From Marine group II euryarchaeote REDSEA-S43_B8 (GTDB lineage: Archaea > Thermoplasmatota > Poseidoniia > Poseidoniales > Thalassarchaeaceae), in NCBI GenBank assembly GCA_001629235.1, contig LUSA01000026.1, positions 1-15,266 on the forward strand: a DNA stretch of 15,266 nucleotides. Direction: 5' to 3'. The notes under the pieces were generated by a model. The model saw only the letters and a program-made list of their open reading frames with translations. It made no database searches and was not told where the DNA came from. A program made the translations under genes and the position numbers. Of this stretch, positions 1 through 6,568 are shown one piece after another; position 1 is the first letter of the stretch, and each line of letters starts with the position of its first letter.

Positions 1-303
1 ATAGCTGTGATATCTATGGTCTTACAGATTATCGGAATTGTTGGGGTGCTTGCTCTTGGAAGTGTCAACGAGGGACTTGGAGCACTATTTGGCTTGGCCG
101 CGTTCGCAGGTCTTTTTGCACTCTTGATCCCTAGCCTGTCCGTCAACGTTAGGAGACTTCACGATACTGGTAAGAGCGGTTGGATGCTACTAATACTCCT
201 CATTCCGTGCATCGGATTCATACTCTGGCTAGTTTGGATGATCGAGGACGGACAGCCACATGTTAACGCATATGGGGCGGTTCCGACAAACTCGTTAGAC
301 TGA
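1..303 (+). CDS. DUF805 family membrane protein (5' end outside window)
   Basis: This is the C-terminal part of a DUF805 family inner-membrane protein of unknown biochemical role. The reading frame is open to the first base of the window. DUF805 proteins normally begin with an aromatic/basic segment that is absent here, so the gene is truncated by the window edge and the GTG at position 7 need not be the start. The visible part has two hydrophobic segments, then the family signature RRLHDTGKSGW (about residues 49-59 counted from position 7), another membrane segment, and the typical tail with N-x-Y-G-x-x-P (NAYGAVP). It ends 11 bp before the stop codon of the cupredoxin gene on the opposite strand, so the two are convergent. 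No terminator hairpin is visible between them. Family assignment is secure; function is unknown. Confidence 0.85.
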   Translation: MAVISMVLQIIGIVGVLALGSVNEGLGALFGLAAFAGLFALLIPSLSVNVRRLHDTGKSGWMLLILLIPCIGFILWLVWMIEDGQPHVNAYGAVPTNSLD

Positions 304-314
304 TCCGGCCCGCT

Positions 315-863
315 CTACTCCTCTTCCCATTCACGTTCGCTGAACAGACGCACGTCTCCGATGCCCTGTGCCTTGCCCAACTGGAAGATAAGCGCGGCCA
401 TCATTACCAGGACCACAATCTCCAATCCAAAGAAGGGTATCCAAGACTCCCCTGATTCTGATAGAGCGGAATCGCTCGTATCATTGGCTGGCTCGGGAGA
501 AACCGGCTCTTGCATGGGCTCCACGATCACCGTCCCTACCATCCCTACGCTCTCATGGGGCTCGCAAACGTACTGGTGCGTCCCGTTCGTTCCCGCTTCG
601 AACGTGAATGTATAGTCCACGTTCCTGGAGGTGTCCCCCGAATCAAACAAACCGTCCTCTGCAACTGCGTTATGTGCGAGTAGCTCGCCACTCCAGAAAA
701 ACCGCACAGAGTCACCCTCAGTAATGGTGACCGATGAAGGAGAGAACCTCAGATTCGTACTATCCACTGTTACCACGACCTCTTCGGATGTTGAGACTTC
801 CGCGAGGGACCCTGGAACCATAGCACCGAGTAGAAAAACTACAATCAATAGGACATGCCTCAT
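315..863 (-). CDS. Membrane-anchored cupredoxin (plastocyanin-like type 1 copper protein)
   Basis: Predicted extracytoplasmic blue-copper electron carrier. From the start at 863 the protein is 182 residues: a signal peptide (1-21, basic RH then a hydrophobic core, cleaved near SLA|EV), a cupredoxin domain (about 27-114), a Pro/Glu/Ser-rich linker (115-140) and a C-terminal membrane segment (about 142-162) with a short acidic cytoplasmic tail. The type 1 copper ligands are all visible: H64 in LAHN, then C100, H103 and M108 in YVCEPHESVGM. The frame is open to 923, but I prefer the ATG at 863. It gives a proper signal peptide, and a palindromic GTATAC TATA-like element lies centred about 26 bp upstream, as expected for a leaderless archaeal transcript. 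The redox partner is unknown. It is divergent from the acidic secreted protein and convergent with the DUF805 gene. Confidence 0.85.
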   Translation of the reverse strand: MRHVLLIVVFLLGAMVPGSLAEVSTSEEVVVTVDSTNLRFSPSSVTITEGDSVRFFWSGELLAHNAVAEDGLFDSGDTSRNVDYTFTFEAGTNGTHQYVCEPHESVGMVGTVIVEPMQEPVSPEPANDTSDSALSESGESWIPFFGLEIVVLVMMAALIFQLGKAQGIGDVRLFSEREWEEE

Positions 864-882
864 CGAACCAATCAGGCCGAAT

Positions 883-1962
883 TTGGTATACACCTTTTGC
901 AGAGCCACGATCGGTGTAATCACACTCGCAATGGTATCCCTGCTTGCCGGGGCATCGGTCTCGGCGACCCTAGAGGACTACGCTGCGCCGGTGTACGCGG
1001 AGGAGGACCCCTTCGAGGGAGCAGTAGATGATGTGACCGGGGAGGACACATGGGAGGCCAAGGAAACGGAAAGCAAGCCATTTGAGAAGCACATCAGGAA
1101 GGCGATGAAGAGTCGTATGGACGATAGGATGGAGGACAGGACCGAGCACCTCGAGAAGAGGATACAGATCGATTCCAACCTAATCTCAGCCTTCCAATTC
1201 TGTCAAGATAACGCGGATTGCACAGCAGATGCCGAATCACTTTCCGAGATGATCGGCAAACTATCCTCGGCAGTGGATGGGATGCAGGCCAAACTGGACG
1301 GCTCAGACTCCATTGTCGACAAGGAAGGCTACGAGGACGGAACCCAGGAAGAATGCGAGGAAAAGGGCGGAACTTGGACTACCGATGATCGAAAGGGCGA
1401 GTACTGTGCCCTCACTGATGAATACAAGGACTGGGACGAGAGGAAGGACTGGGACGAGGAGAAGAGGATGGAGTTCTCTGAGGAGAAGTCAATCCAGCTG
1501 AGAGCGGCACAGCAAGCAATATCCTTCTGCATCGCCAGCCAAGACTGCTCAGCCGATCAAGAGACACTGGGGACTGTACTGGAGCACATGACGTCTAGAG
1601 CGAATCACCACAGTGACTGCTCGGACGATCGGAGATGCGACCGCGATCATGACAGGAGGAAGGGATTCCGAGGAAGAATCGGAGGCGTTTTCTGCAAGAT
1701 GCTAGACAGGTGCGAGGATCGCGCCCATCCCCTTCCAGCACCGCTTCAACTAGAGATTACTCAGGAGATATGCGAATCCAGAATGGGAGTGTGGACAGAG
1801 GCGGCCGATCGCGGTGAAGGGGTATTCTACTGCGACTGGAGCGATGACCGCGAGCAGGACGACAGAGGGGACGAAGAGCAGGAGACCTCCGATAACCAAG
1901 AGGACTGCGAGGCTAACGGCGGAACGTGGTACGAGGAAAGGCAGTATTGCCATACAGAGTGA
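883..1962 (+). CDS. Acidic secreted protein with Cys/Trp internal repeats, unknown function
   Basis: I do not recognise a named family. From a TTG at 883 the protein would be 359 residues with a textbook Sec signal peptide (n-region YTFCR, hydrophobic core, cleavage near SVSA|TLED). The ATG at 931 is the first canonical ATG but leaves only 12 uncharged residues before the cleavage site, so I favour 883; the true start is uncertain. The mature part is very rich in Asp, Glu, Arg and Lys. Two internal repeat families are visible. The first is a pair of helical segments with FCxxxxDCxADxExL (near 1192-1290 and 1519-1600). The second is a motif, C-E-x(3)-G-x-W followed by Y-C, seen three times (1354-1407, 1771-1833, 1906-1950; for example CEEKGGTW and CEANGGTW). 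The paired cysteines suggest small disulfide modules. An extracellular or cell-surface location is inferred. It could bind a ligand or a metal; nothing points to an enzyme. Confidence 0.7.
   Translation: MVYTFCRATIGVITLAMVSLLAGASVSATLEDYAAPVYAEEDPFEGAVDDVTGEDTWEAKETESKPFEKHIRKAMKSRMDDRMEDRTEHLEKRIQIDSNLISAFQFCQDNADCTADAESLSEMIGKLSSAVDGMQAKLDGSDSIVDKEGYEDGTQEECEEKGGTWTTDDRKGEYCALTDEYKDWDERKDWDEEKRMEFSEEKSIQLRAAQQAISFCIASQDCSADQETLGTVLEHMTSRANHHSDCSDDRRCDRDHDRRKGFRGRIGGVFCKMLDRCEDRAHPLPAPLQLEITQEICESRMGVWTEAADRGEGVFYCDWSDDREQDDRGDEEQETSDNQEDCEANGGTWYEERQYCHTE
885..893 (-). promoter_or_regulatory. TATA-like element for the cupredoxin gene
   Basis: The sequence contains GTATAC centred near 889, 26 bp from the ATG at 863, matching the usual archaeal TATA-to-start distance for leaderless mRNAs. 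Because GTATAC is palindromic it could also drive the divergent plus-strand gene, which would place a plus-strand start near 915. This is read by eye and has no experimental support. Confidence 0.45.
1426..1461 (+). repeat. Tandem 18-bp repeat inside the acidic secreted protein
   Basis: Two adjacent 18-bp units share an identical 15-bp core (AAGGACTGGGACGAG) and encode KDWDER and KDWDEE. This is a recent local duplication in the charged linker between the repeat modules. Confidence 0.8.
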
Positions 1963-2018
1963 CCAGCACTAACCGAACTAACCGACGCGCCAACATTCAC
2001 ATCTGTGCCTAGGCCAGG

Positions 2019-2495
2019 ATGGCCATGAGCCAAGCAACCGGGGGAGAAATCGAAGGCTCCATGGATAGGGTCGCCAGAATCACACTCTCTCTAGGCGGCT
2101 TCATGCTCGTACTGCTTATTGCCGCTCCATTCACATTCGACACGGACTCATCAGGATACCTGGCCTCATACGTGATCTATTCCCTATTCCTGACCAGTAT
2201 AGGCGTTATCATCGGTGTCTCCCTTATGTGGCTCAACGACCCCAGAAGAAAGTCTGAACCAGAGAGTATGATCCGCGAAACTAGTAGTCCAATGCTTTCA
2301 GAGGACCAGCAGAAGGTGGTTGACATCCTATCCTCAAACGGCAACTCGATGTGGCAGGCAGAACTGGTTCGCGATACCGGATTCACGGATTCGAAGGCTA
2401 GCAGGCTGCTATCTCGCATGGAGGCAGAAGGCCACATTAGGAGGATTAGGGACGGAATGGGGAAGCGAGTAGAGCTAAAGGAGGTGGAATTCTGA
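2019..2495 (+). CDS. Membrane-tethered winged helix-turn-helix regulator
   Basis: Predicted membrane-bound transcription regulator of 158 residues. Two hydrophobic segments (about residues 21-41 and 48-70) form a hairpin, followed by a polar linker with basic PRRK just after the membrane. A C-terminal winged-helix domain follows (about 92-158): a helix LSEDQQKVVDILSS, then a MarR/IclR-like turn with the likely recognition helix DSKASRLLSRMEAEGHI, and a basic wing IRDGMGKRVEL. This arrangement is common in archaea, where such proteins are thought to link membrane signals to transcription; the target here is unknown. The ATG at 2019 is used, but ATG 2061 (MDRVARIT) is an alternative just before the first membrane segment. 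The stop TGA overlaps a possible CTG start of the next gene, with a strong Shine-Dalgarno inside this gene's last codons, so the two are probably co-translated. Confidence 0.75.
   Translation: MAMSQATGGEIEGSMDRVARITLSLGGFMLVLLIAAPFTFDTDSSGYLASYVIYSLFLTSIGVIIGVSLMWLNDPRRKSEPESMIRETSSPMLSEDQQKVVDILSSNGNSMWQAELVRDTGFTDSKASRLLSRMEAEGHIRRIRDGMGKRVELKEVEF
2479..2486 (+). promoter_or_regulatory. Strong Shine-Dalgarno within the 3' end of the winged-helix gene
   Basis: AGGAGGTG lies in the last codons of the upstream gene. GGAGG ends 7 nt before a CTG at 2492 that overlaps the upstream TGA as CTGA. It is 34 nt from the TTG at 2519, too far for a normal Shine-Dalgarno. This supports an earlier, non-canonical start for the downstream protein. 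Confidence 0.5.
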
Positions 2496-2518
2496 CTTCA
2501 GAGTCCGAAAGAGACCGA

Positions 2519-2908
2519 TTGATGCCGTTCATCATAGGCCTAGCCGTAGTGATTCTCGCGATTTCTTTTCGCAACCTCATTTCGATGGAGAACTCACTCG
2601 AGGAGGGAAGAGGGCCCCAAGGGGAAATCCTTCTAATGACGATACCAATGATGGTTCTCGTCGTATCTCTAATGCTCCTGATGGTGAACAAGACTGGTAC
2701 TGGCATCAAAGCACTCAGAGACAAAATCCCAATCACAGCATTGATGTTGGCGATGTTCATCATAGGCATGCTGATCGAGCCGATGATCCCACGTCCAGAA
2801 GGGACACTAGGAGACGCTCTTGGAACCACCTTCCTACTCGTCCCGATACTCCTAATCGCCTTCATGATTTTACCATCGGGCCAGAGAATTCCGGATGAAG
2901 AGGAATAG
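2519..2908 (+). CDS. Small four-helix membrane protein, unknown family
   Basis: A hydrophobic protein of about 129 residues with four membrane segments (roughly residues 3-18, 38-56, 72-88 and 104-123) and an acidic C-terminus (PDEEE). I recognise no family. The coordinates use TTG at 2519, immediately followed by ATG at 2522, but neither has a nearby Shine-Dalgarno. The same frame extends upstream to a CTG at 2492 that overlaps the TGA of the winged-helix gene and sits 7 nt after a strong GGAGG. That would add a charged N-terminus TSESERDRL, normal for a cytoplasmic end before a first membrane helix. Coupling to the membrane-tethered regulator suggests the two products work together, perhaps as sensor and regulator; this is inference. 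The stop is 10 bp from the convergent Rieske gene. Confidence 0.65.
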   Translation: MMPFIIGLAVVILAISFRNLISMENSLEEGRGPQGEILLMTIPMMVLVVSLMLLMVNKTGTGIKALRDKIPITALMLAMFIIGMLIEPMIPRPEGTLGDALGTTFLLVPILLIAFMILPSGQRIPDEEE

Positions 2909-2918
2909 GACGGCCCAA

Positions 2919-3275
2919 TCAAATCCTAACTTGAACGTAGTCACCTTCTACCCTGGTTTCGTAAAGCGGCAGATCCTTCTTCTTGGACATCTTTCCCACC
3001 AGCTTTCCATAGGGCGGGAACAAAGGGAAGGGTGACCACTCCTCAAGACACCCATCATCAAGTCGGTGACGCGTTTGGTGGAGAGGGCAAGTTATGCATC
3101 CGTCTTTCACCTTTCCACCCAGTCCTAGAGGCCACCTCATGTGTCTGCAAAGCCCTTCGGTAGCATGGTACTTCCCACCATATTCTACGATCATCAGGGT
3201 CTTCAGTCCTAGATTCACCATCTTGGGCTTCTCTGGCTTCAGCTTAGTAAGACGAATGGCATTTTTCCACTGCAT
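2919..3275 (-). CDS. Rieske-type [2Fe-2S] ferredoxin
   Basis: A small soluble Rieske iron-sulfur protein of 118 residues, with no signal peptide or membrane anchor. The cluster-binding pattern C-x-H ... C-x-x-H is complete: C43 and H45 in GLCRHMRW, then C63 and H66 in CPLH, 17 residues apart. An extra Cys (C60) lies just before the second pair. The length fits stand-alone Rieske ferredoxins that donate electrons to oxygenases or other oxidoreductases, rather than the larger anchored subunit of cytochrome bc complexes. The ATG directly follows the TAG of the upstream short-chain dehydrogenase gene with no spacer, so the two are almost certainly co-transcribed and translationally coupled. The redox partner is unknown; an oxygenase or the neighbouring CrtI/SDR enzymes are candidates by position only. 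Confidence 0.88.
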   Translation of the reverse strand: MQWKNAIRLTKLKPEKPKMVNLGLKTLMIVEYGGKYHATEGLCRHMRWPLGLGGKVKDGCITCPLHQTRHRLDDGCLEEWSPFPLFPPYGKLVGKMSKKKDLPLYETRVEGDYVQVRI

Positions 3276-4004
3276 CTAAGTCCTCACGTTTGACATCCCG
3301 CCATCAAGATGGAATACCTGGCCAGTGATGTTGTCAGGGGCTTCCGTGAGCAGCCAGTGCATAGTTGCTGCAACTTCCTCTGCTCTGTTAATCCTGTTTA
3401 GAGGAATCATACCGACTGCTGCATCCTTGGACGCCTCTGATGAGGTTATGGGAGAGGAAAGCCTGGTTTCAGTAAGTCCGGGAGCGACTGCATTGACCCT
3501 GATTCCTCTTTTGCTATAGGTGGCAGCCGCTGATCTGACCATTGACTCTACGCCCCCCTTAGCAGCAGATATTGCCTCGTGATTCATCAGACCAAGACTT
3601 CCTGCTACGCTTGACGTGAAGACAACTCTTCCTCCACCGGCTCTGAGCATCTGCTTGCATGCGACTGAAAGAGTTACGAACGCACTGGTAAGGTTCGTCG
3701 ATAGAACTTCCTCGAAGGACTCCCTGTTCATGGCATGCGGAGGCCTCACAGAGAAGGAGCCAACGAGGTGCGCAACCCCGTCAATCGTCCCTCCGCCCGA
3801 TGTTATGCAGGATTGGACCGCTGCCAGAACCAGATCCTCGTCGTTTGCGTCCCCTACAAACCTCTCTACCATCTCCTCCGGTAGGTCAGATACTCTGGAC
3901 TCGTCTCTCACAAGAAGGGTAACCTTGTTCCCCCCTTCTACCAGTTTTTTAGTGAGGATAATTCCTATGTCACTACTTCCGCCAACTAATAGGAAAGAGC
4001 CCAC
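3276..4004 (-). CDS. Short-chain dehydrogenase/reductase lacking the catalytic Tyr
   Basis: A classical SDR-fold protein of 242 residues. The N-terminal nucleotide-binding glycine motif reads GGSSDIG (8-14), with basic residues after beta-strand 2 (LVRDESR) that could favour NADPH. The structural Asn (N104 in STNLTSAF), the active-site Ser region (TSSVAGS, S131/S132) and Lys (K149) are present. The Tyr of YxxxK is replaced by Ile145: the segment reads AISAAKGG. The usual NAG motif is also altered, to HLVGS. The rest of the fold is intact, including RVNAVAPGLTETRL and the C-terminal GQVFHLDGG. Loss of this Tyr is known in 2,4-dienoyl-CoA reductase-type SDRs, which use a different acid, so an enoyl reductase-like activity or a non-catalytic role are both possible. 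The start is GTG at 4004 with GAGGTGAT just upstream. It follows a 22-codon mini-ORF by 15 bp. Confidence 0.82.
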   Translation of the reverse strand: MGSFLLVGGSSDIGIILTKKLVEGGNKVTLLVRDESRVSDLPEEMVERFVGDANDEDLVLAAVQSCITSGGGTIDGVAHLVGSFSVRPPHAMNRESFEEVLSTNLTSAFVTLSVACKQMLRAGGGRVVFTSSVAGSLGLMNHEAISAAKGGVESMVRSAAATYSKRGIRVNAVAPGLTETRLSSPITSSEASKDAAVGMIPLNRINRAEEVAATMHWLLTEAPDNITGQVFHLDGGMSNVRT

Positions 4005-4019
4005 ATCATCACCTCAGAA

Positions 4020-4088
4020 CTATGATTCCTGTTCCCTGATCCATTCATTCAGTTGCTCTTCTAGCCTGTCCCATAGTGCATCCTTCAT
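4020..4088 (-). CDS. Putative 22-residue leader peptide or microprotein
   Basis: A short ORF with ATG at 4088 and TAG at 4020. The peptide begins MKDALWDRLEEQLNEW and ends IREQES. It is highly charged and would form an amphipathic helix with two Trp. The ATG is exactly 26 bp from the centre of a clear TATA box (4111-4117), the expected spacing for a leaderless archaeal message, so the ribosome would meet this ATG first. The stop is 15 bp upstream of the SDR start, which has its own Shine-Dalgarno. It may be a regulatory leader or a real microprotein. I know of no family. Confidence rests on the promoter geometry only. Confidence 0.45.
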   Translation of the reverse strand: MKDALWDRLEEQLNEWIREQES

Positions 4089-4110
4089 ATTTGCAAAACC
4101 TAGACTGAGC

Positions 4111-4117
4111 ATATATA
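4111..4117 (-). promoter_or_regulatory. TATA box for the mini-ORF/SDR/Rieske transcript
   Basis: TATATAT on the minus strand, centred 26 bp from the ATG of the 22-codon ORF at 4088. Directly upstream (4121-4134) is an imperfect palindrome, GTCG-CTTAAA-CGAC on the minus strand, which could be an operator or BRE-associated element. This promoter separates the SDR/Rieske unit from the upstream DoxX gene. Confidence 0.6.
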
Positions 4118-4147
4118 CAGTCGTTTAAGCGACCTCGACAAAATCCA

Positions 4148-4558
4148 CTAATTTCTAACTGACTGGAAGATCCTATTCCCTGTCTCCCACCCACCCAGCC
4201 AGAGTGATATCAGTATCAGCAATATTTGTCCTGCCCCTCTCAGAATATGCCAGTGATTCTCATAGACTCGTCCGTTGAGAGGTATGTCATTTACCCACAT
4301 GTTCAGGTTGGCCCAATACAGCACTATCAGCATCATTGTCAGACCCAGTGCCGCCTCCTTTCTGAACCAAGGCAAAGCAACCCCGATTCCTAGAACAATC
4401 TCGAAGGCACCACTGGCGTAGACCCAGAACCTTGCATTTCCAATGGCGTCTGGGTCTATGGGTTCGAACCAGGACGGGTCACGGAAGTGCTGGACTCCAA
4501 CCCATGCAATCCACAGACCATACGGGACTGCAACCAGGTTAACCAGCCAACTAGACAT
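4148..4558 (-). CDS. DoxX-like integral membrane protein
   Basis: A four-helix membrane protein of the DoxX/DoxD-like superfamily, 136 residues from ATG 4558. A GTG at 4579 would add seven residues and overlap the upstream gene by 17 bp. Segments run from about residue 5, with the characteristic WVGVQHFRDPSWFEPI after the first helix and YASGAFEIVLGIGVALPWFRKEA in the second. Two further helices follow, with NMWVNDIP between them and a C-terminal helix containing RGAGQILLI. The family is widespread and its chemistry is poorly defined; members are found with quinone, thiosulfate and redox proteins. It lies directly downstream of the ABA4-like gene (4-bp gap), in the apparent carotenoid/isoprenoid operon, of which it is the last gene before the SDR promoter. 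Confidence 0.78.
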   Translation of the reverse strand: MSSWLVNLVAVPYGLWIAWVGVQHFRDPSWFEPIDPDAIGNARFWVYASGAFEIVLGIGVALPWFRKEAALGLTMMLIVLYWANLNMWVNDIPLNGRVYENHWHILRGAGQILLILISLWLGGWETGNRIFQSVRN

Positions 4559-4562
4559 CTGA

Positions 4563-5000
4563 TCAGTCCGAGTCTTCACGAACTAGGGCTAGGTGTATGG
4601 CCACCCCAACAGGCATAAGCATCACGCCGAAGAATACGGAGACTGCGGATATCCACCTTTCGGTTTCTCTTTCGATACATCTTTTCCACATCCATCTGGT
4701 GATGAAGATGTCACCTGCCACCATATGGGCCCATGCTGCGGAAGCCCCAGCACGGGTTCCGAGAATACCCACCAAACTATCCACAATGTTCAGCGGGTCT
4801 GTGAAGCCCTCTGAGAGCTCGATTAGGCCCTCGGGATCGGAAGCGATTACGACCCACCAAATGGCAATTGGTCCAATGAAGAACCAGGGGCCTTTGAGAA
4901 TCTCCTTCGTCCTTTCGTGTTCAGGGTAAACTAGCATCGCGAGCCAGAAGGGTCCAACCCACATTGTCGATAGGAAGAATGAGAGATCATACAGGTCCAT
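4563..5000 (-). CDS. ABA4-like (DUF4281) membrane protein
   Basis: A 145-residue protein with four membrane segments that matches the ABA4-like family (DUF4281). The conserved core is easy to see: an N-terminal YDLSFFLSTMWVGPFW, then PEHERTKEILKG, the signature AAWAHMVAGDIFITRWMW (about residues 88-105) with the conserved His and Asp, and a last helix with GVMLMPVGVAIH. In plants ABA4 is needed to convert violaxanthin to neoxanthin and sits in plastid membranes; prokaryotic members have no established role. The ATG at 5000 has GGGAG a few bases upstream and follows the CrtI stop by 9 bp, so it is co-transcribed with the desaturase. I infer a role in carotenoid isomerisation, tailoring or membrane placement. 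The family call is confident; the substrate is unknown. Confidence 0.78.
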   Translation of the reverse strand: MDLYDLSFFLSTMWVGPFWLAMLVYPEHERTKEILKGPWFFIGPIAIWWVVIASDPEGLIELSEGFTDPLNIVDSLVGILGTRAGASAAWAHMVAGDIFITRWMWKRCIERETERWISAVSVFFGVMLMPVGVAIHLALVREDSD

Positions 5001-5009
5001 GGGTCTCCC

Positions 5010-6566
5010 TCAGGCGTTCCTCACTTTGAGTTTCGGCCTCCTGAGGTCTTCGAACCATGGATCAGCACCGTTCCAGTCAGGTACGATTCCCATATCAGCG
5101 CAGATCATCTTCGCAGAAATTCTACCACTTTCCAGGATAGTAGGCAATCCGCTTCCGGGATGGGTCCCCCCTCCTACGAGGTAGAGCCTTTCTAGCTCCT
5201 CGAACTTGTTCTGGGGCCTGCGCCAAAGCATCTGATCTAGACCATGAGCAAGATTGAACACAGCACCCTTGTAGATATCTCGAGACGCCCAATCATCGGG
5301 AGTCACAATAGTCTGTGAGACGATGTGATCCTTCAGATTCGAGAAACCCAACTTCTCCATCTGCTGGAGAATCACGTCCATGTAATCGTGTTTTATCTCA
5401 TCCCAATCTATGCCGGGATGACTTGTACTGGCTGGCACTAGAACATAGATTGTCGAATGCCCCTCGGGCGCCATTGATGGGTCCGTGACGCACGCGTTCT
5501 GGACGTAGACGGAGGGATCTTCCCAAGCCACCTTGTTCTCTGTGACCTCTCGCAGATTTTTCTGGTAGTCCTTAGCCGCGTAAATTTGATGATGTGGTGT
5601 GTCATACACCTTGTCTACTCCCAGATAAAGCATGTAAGTCGAGCATGAATACGACTTCTTGTCCAGCTTCTTGTTAGACCACCTCTTTCGTAGTTCGTCC
5701 GGCACCAAACCCTTCATTCCAGTAGCAAAGTCAACGTTCATGACGAACCTTTCAGCCGTGTAAGAACCCCTCTCCGTCTTGGCACCCACTACTGTCTTAC
5801 CCTCAAACAAGAACTCGCTAACTGGCTCGTTCAGTCGGATATCCACTCCCAAATCTCTTGCAATCTCGCCCATCCTATGTGTAATGGTCCCCAAGCCTCC
5901 CTTGGTGTGGAAAACCCCATGCTCATACTCCAGATATGCGAGGATTGTGAAAAGACTGGGAGCATGGAACGGACTCATTCCCAGGTATTTGGTTTGGAAG
6001 GACATAGCCAGTTGCATCCTCTCGTCAGGAAACAATCTAGATAGATCAGAGGCAACGCTCCTCCATGGCCTCAGGACTCTGGCCACTCGTAAAGCACGCC
6101 TGTTCATCAAGTCCATCGGACCCCTCCATGGAGCATTGAGGCAATTCTTGGACAGCGTCATCTTCGTTCGGTTATCTTCGATGTATCTTCTGAAGCCAGA
6201 AGCGTTCTTCTCTCCACAGAGTTCTCTGATTTGCTCAGTCATGTCATCCAGATCGGTGTTAGCGTTCAGGCTCCCTCCTGCTCCGAACACTAGTCTGTAG
6301 TTGGGATCAAGAGGTATCAGACCTAGCTCTTCATGCGCATCTAGACCAAGGGCGTCAAAGATCTCCTCTGCGATTTCTGGGTAGTGGAAGAACGTCGGAC
6401 CATTATCGAACTTGTATCCGTCCTTCTCGAAGACCTTCGTCCTCCCGCCAACTTCTCCCGTCTTCTCCAGAATGGTGACCTTAACTCCGGCTTTGGCAAG
6501 GAGCATAGCACAAGAAAGGCCACCTGGCCCTGCTCCGACAATGATTACGTCACTGTGTTCGCTCAT
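5010..6566 (-). CDS. CrtI-type phytoene desaturase / carotenoid oxidoreductase family protein
   Basis: An FAD-dependent carotenoid desaturase-like amine oxidoreductase of 518 residues, normal length for the CrtI/CrtO group. The N-terminal dinucleotide-binding fold VIIVGAGPGGLSCAMLLAKAG (about residues 7-27) is followed by EKTGEVGGRTKVFEKDGYKFDNGPT, a typical FAD-binding extension. The C-terminal family signature YLVGGGTHPGSGLPTILESG lies at about 455-475. The start is ATG 6566, 2 bp after the kinase stop and 8 nt after GGAG; the GTG at 6575 would lie in that Shine-Dalgarno. Members desaturate, isomerise or oxygenate carotenoids, and the substrate cannot be read from sequence. Upstream is an ABC1-type kinase and downstream an ABA4-like protein, both connected to carotenoid/prenyl-lipid biology in plants. 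It could alternatively act on another isoprenoid. Confidence 0.85.
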   Translation of the reverse strand: MSEHSDVIIVGAGPGGLSCAMLLAKAGVKVTILEKTGEVGGRTKVFEKDGYKFDNGPTFFHYPEIAEEIFDALGLDAHEELGLIPLDPNYRLVFGAGGSLNANTDLDDMTEQIRELCGEKNASGFRRYIEDNRTKMTLSKNCLNAPWRGPMDLMNRRALRVARVLRPWRSVASDLSRLFPDERMQLAMSFQTKYLGMSPFHAPSLFTILAYLEYEHGVFHTKGGLGTITHRMGEIARDLGVDIRLNEPVSEFLFEGKTVVGAKTERGSYTAERFVMNVDFATGMKGLVPDELRKRWSNKKLDKKSYSCSTYMLYLGVDKVYDTPHHQIYAAKDYQKNLREVTENKVAWEDPSVYVQNACVTDPSMAPEGHSTIYVLVPASTSHPGIDWDEIKHDYMDVILQQMEKLGFSNLKDHIVSQTIVTPDDWASRDIYKGAVFNLAHGLDQMLWRRPQNKFEELERLYLVGGGTHPGSGLPTILESGRISAKMICADMGIVPDWNGADPWFEDLRRPKLKVRNA

Positions 6567-6568
6567 TA

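Noticed and set aside
631..882. N-terminal extension of the acidic secreted protein to an ATG at 631
   Set aside because: It is antisense to the cupredoxin gene and would bury the signal peptide far inside the protein.
3616..4128. 170-codon plus-strand ORF
   Set aside because: It is antisense to the SDR, which has a full set of fold motifs; the ORF lacks recognisable domain features.
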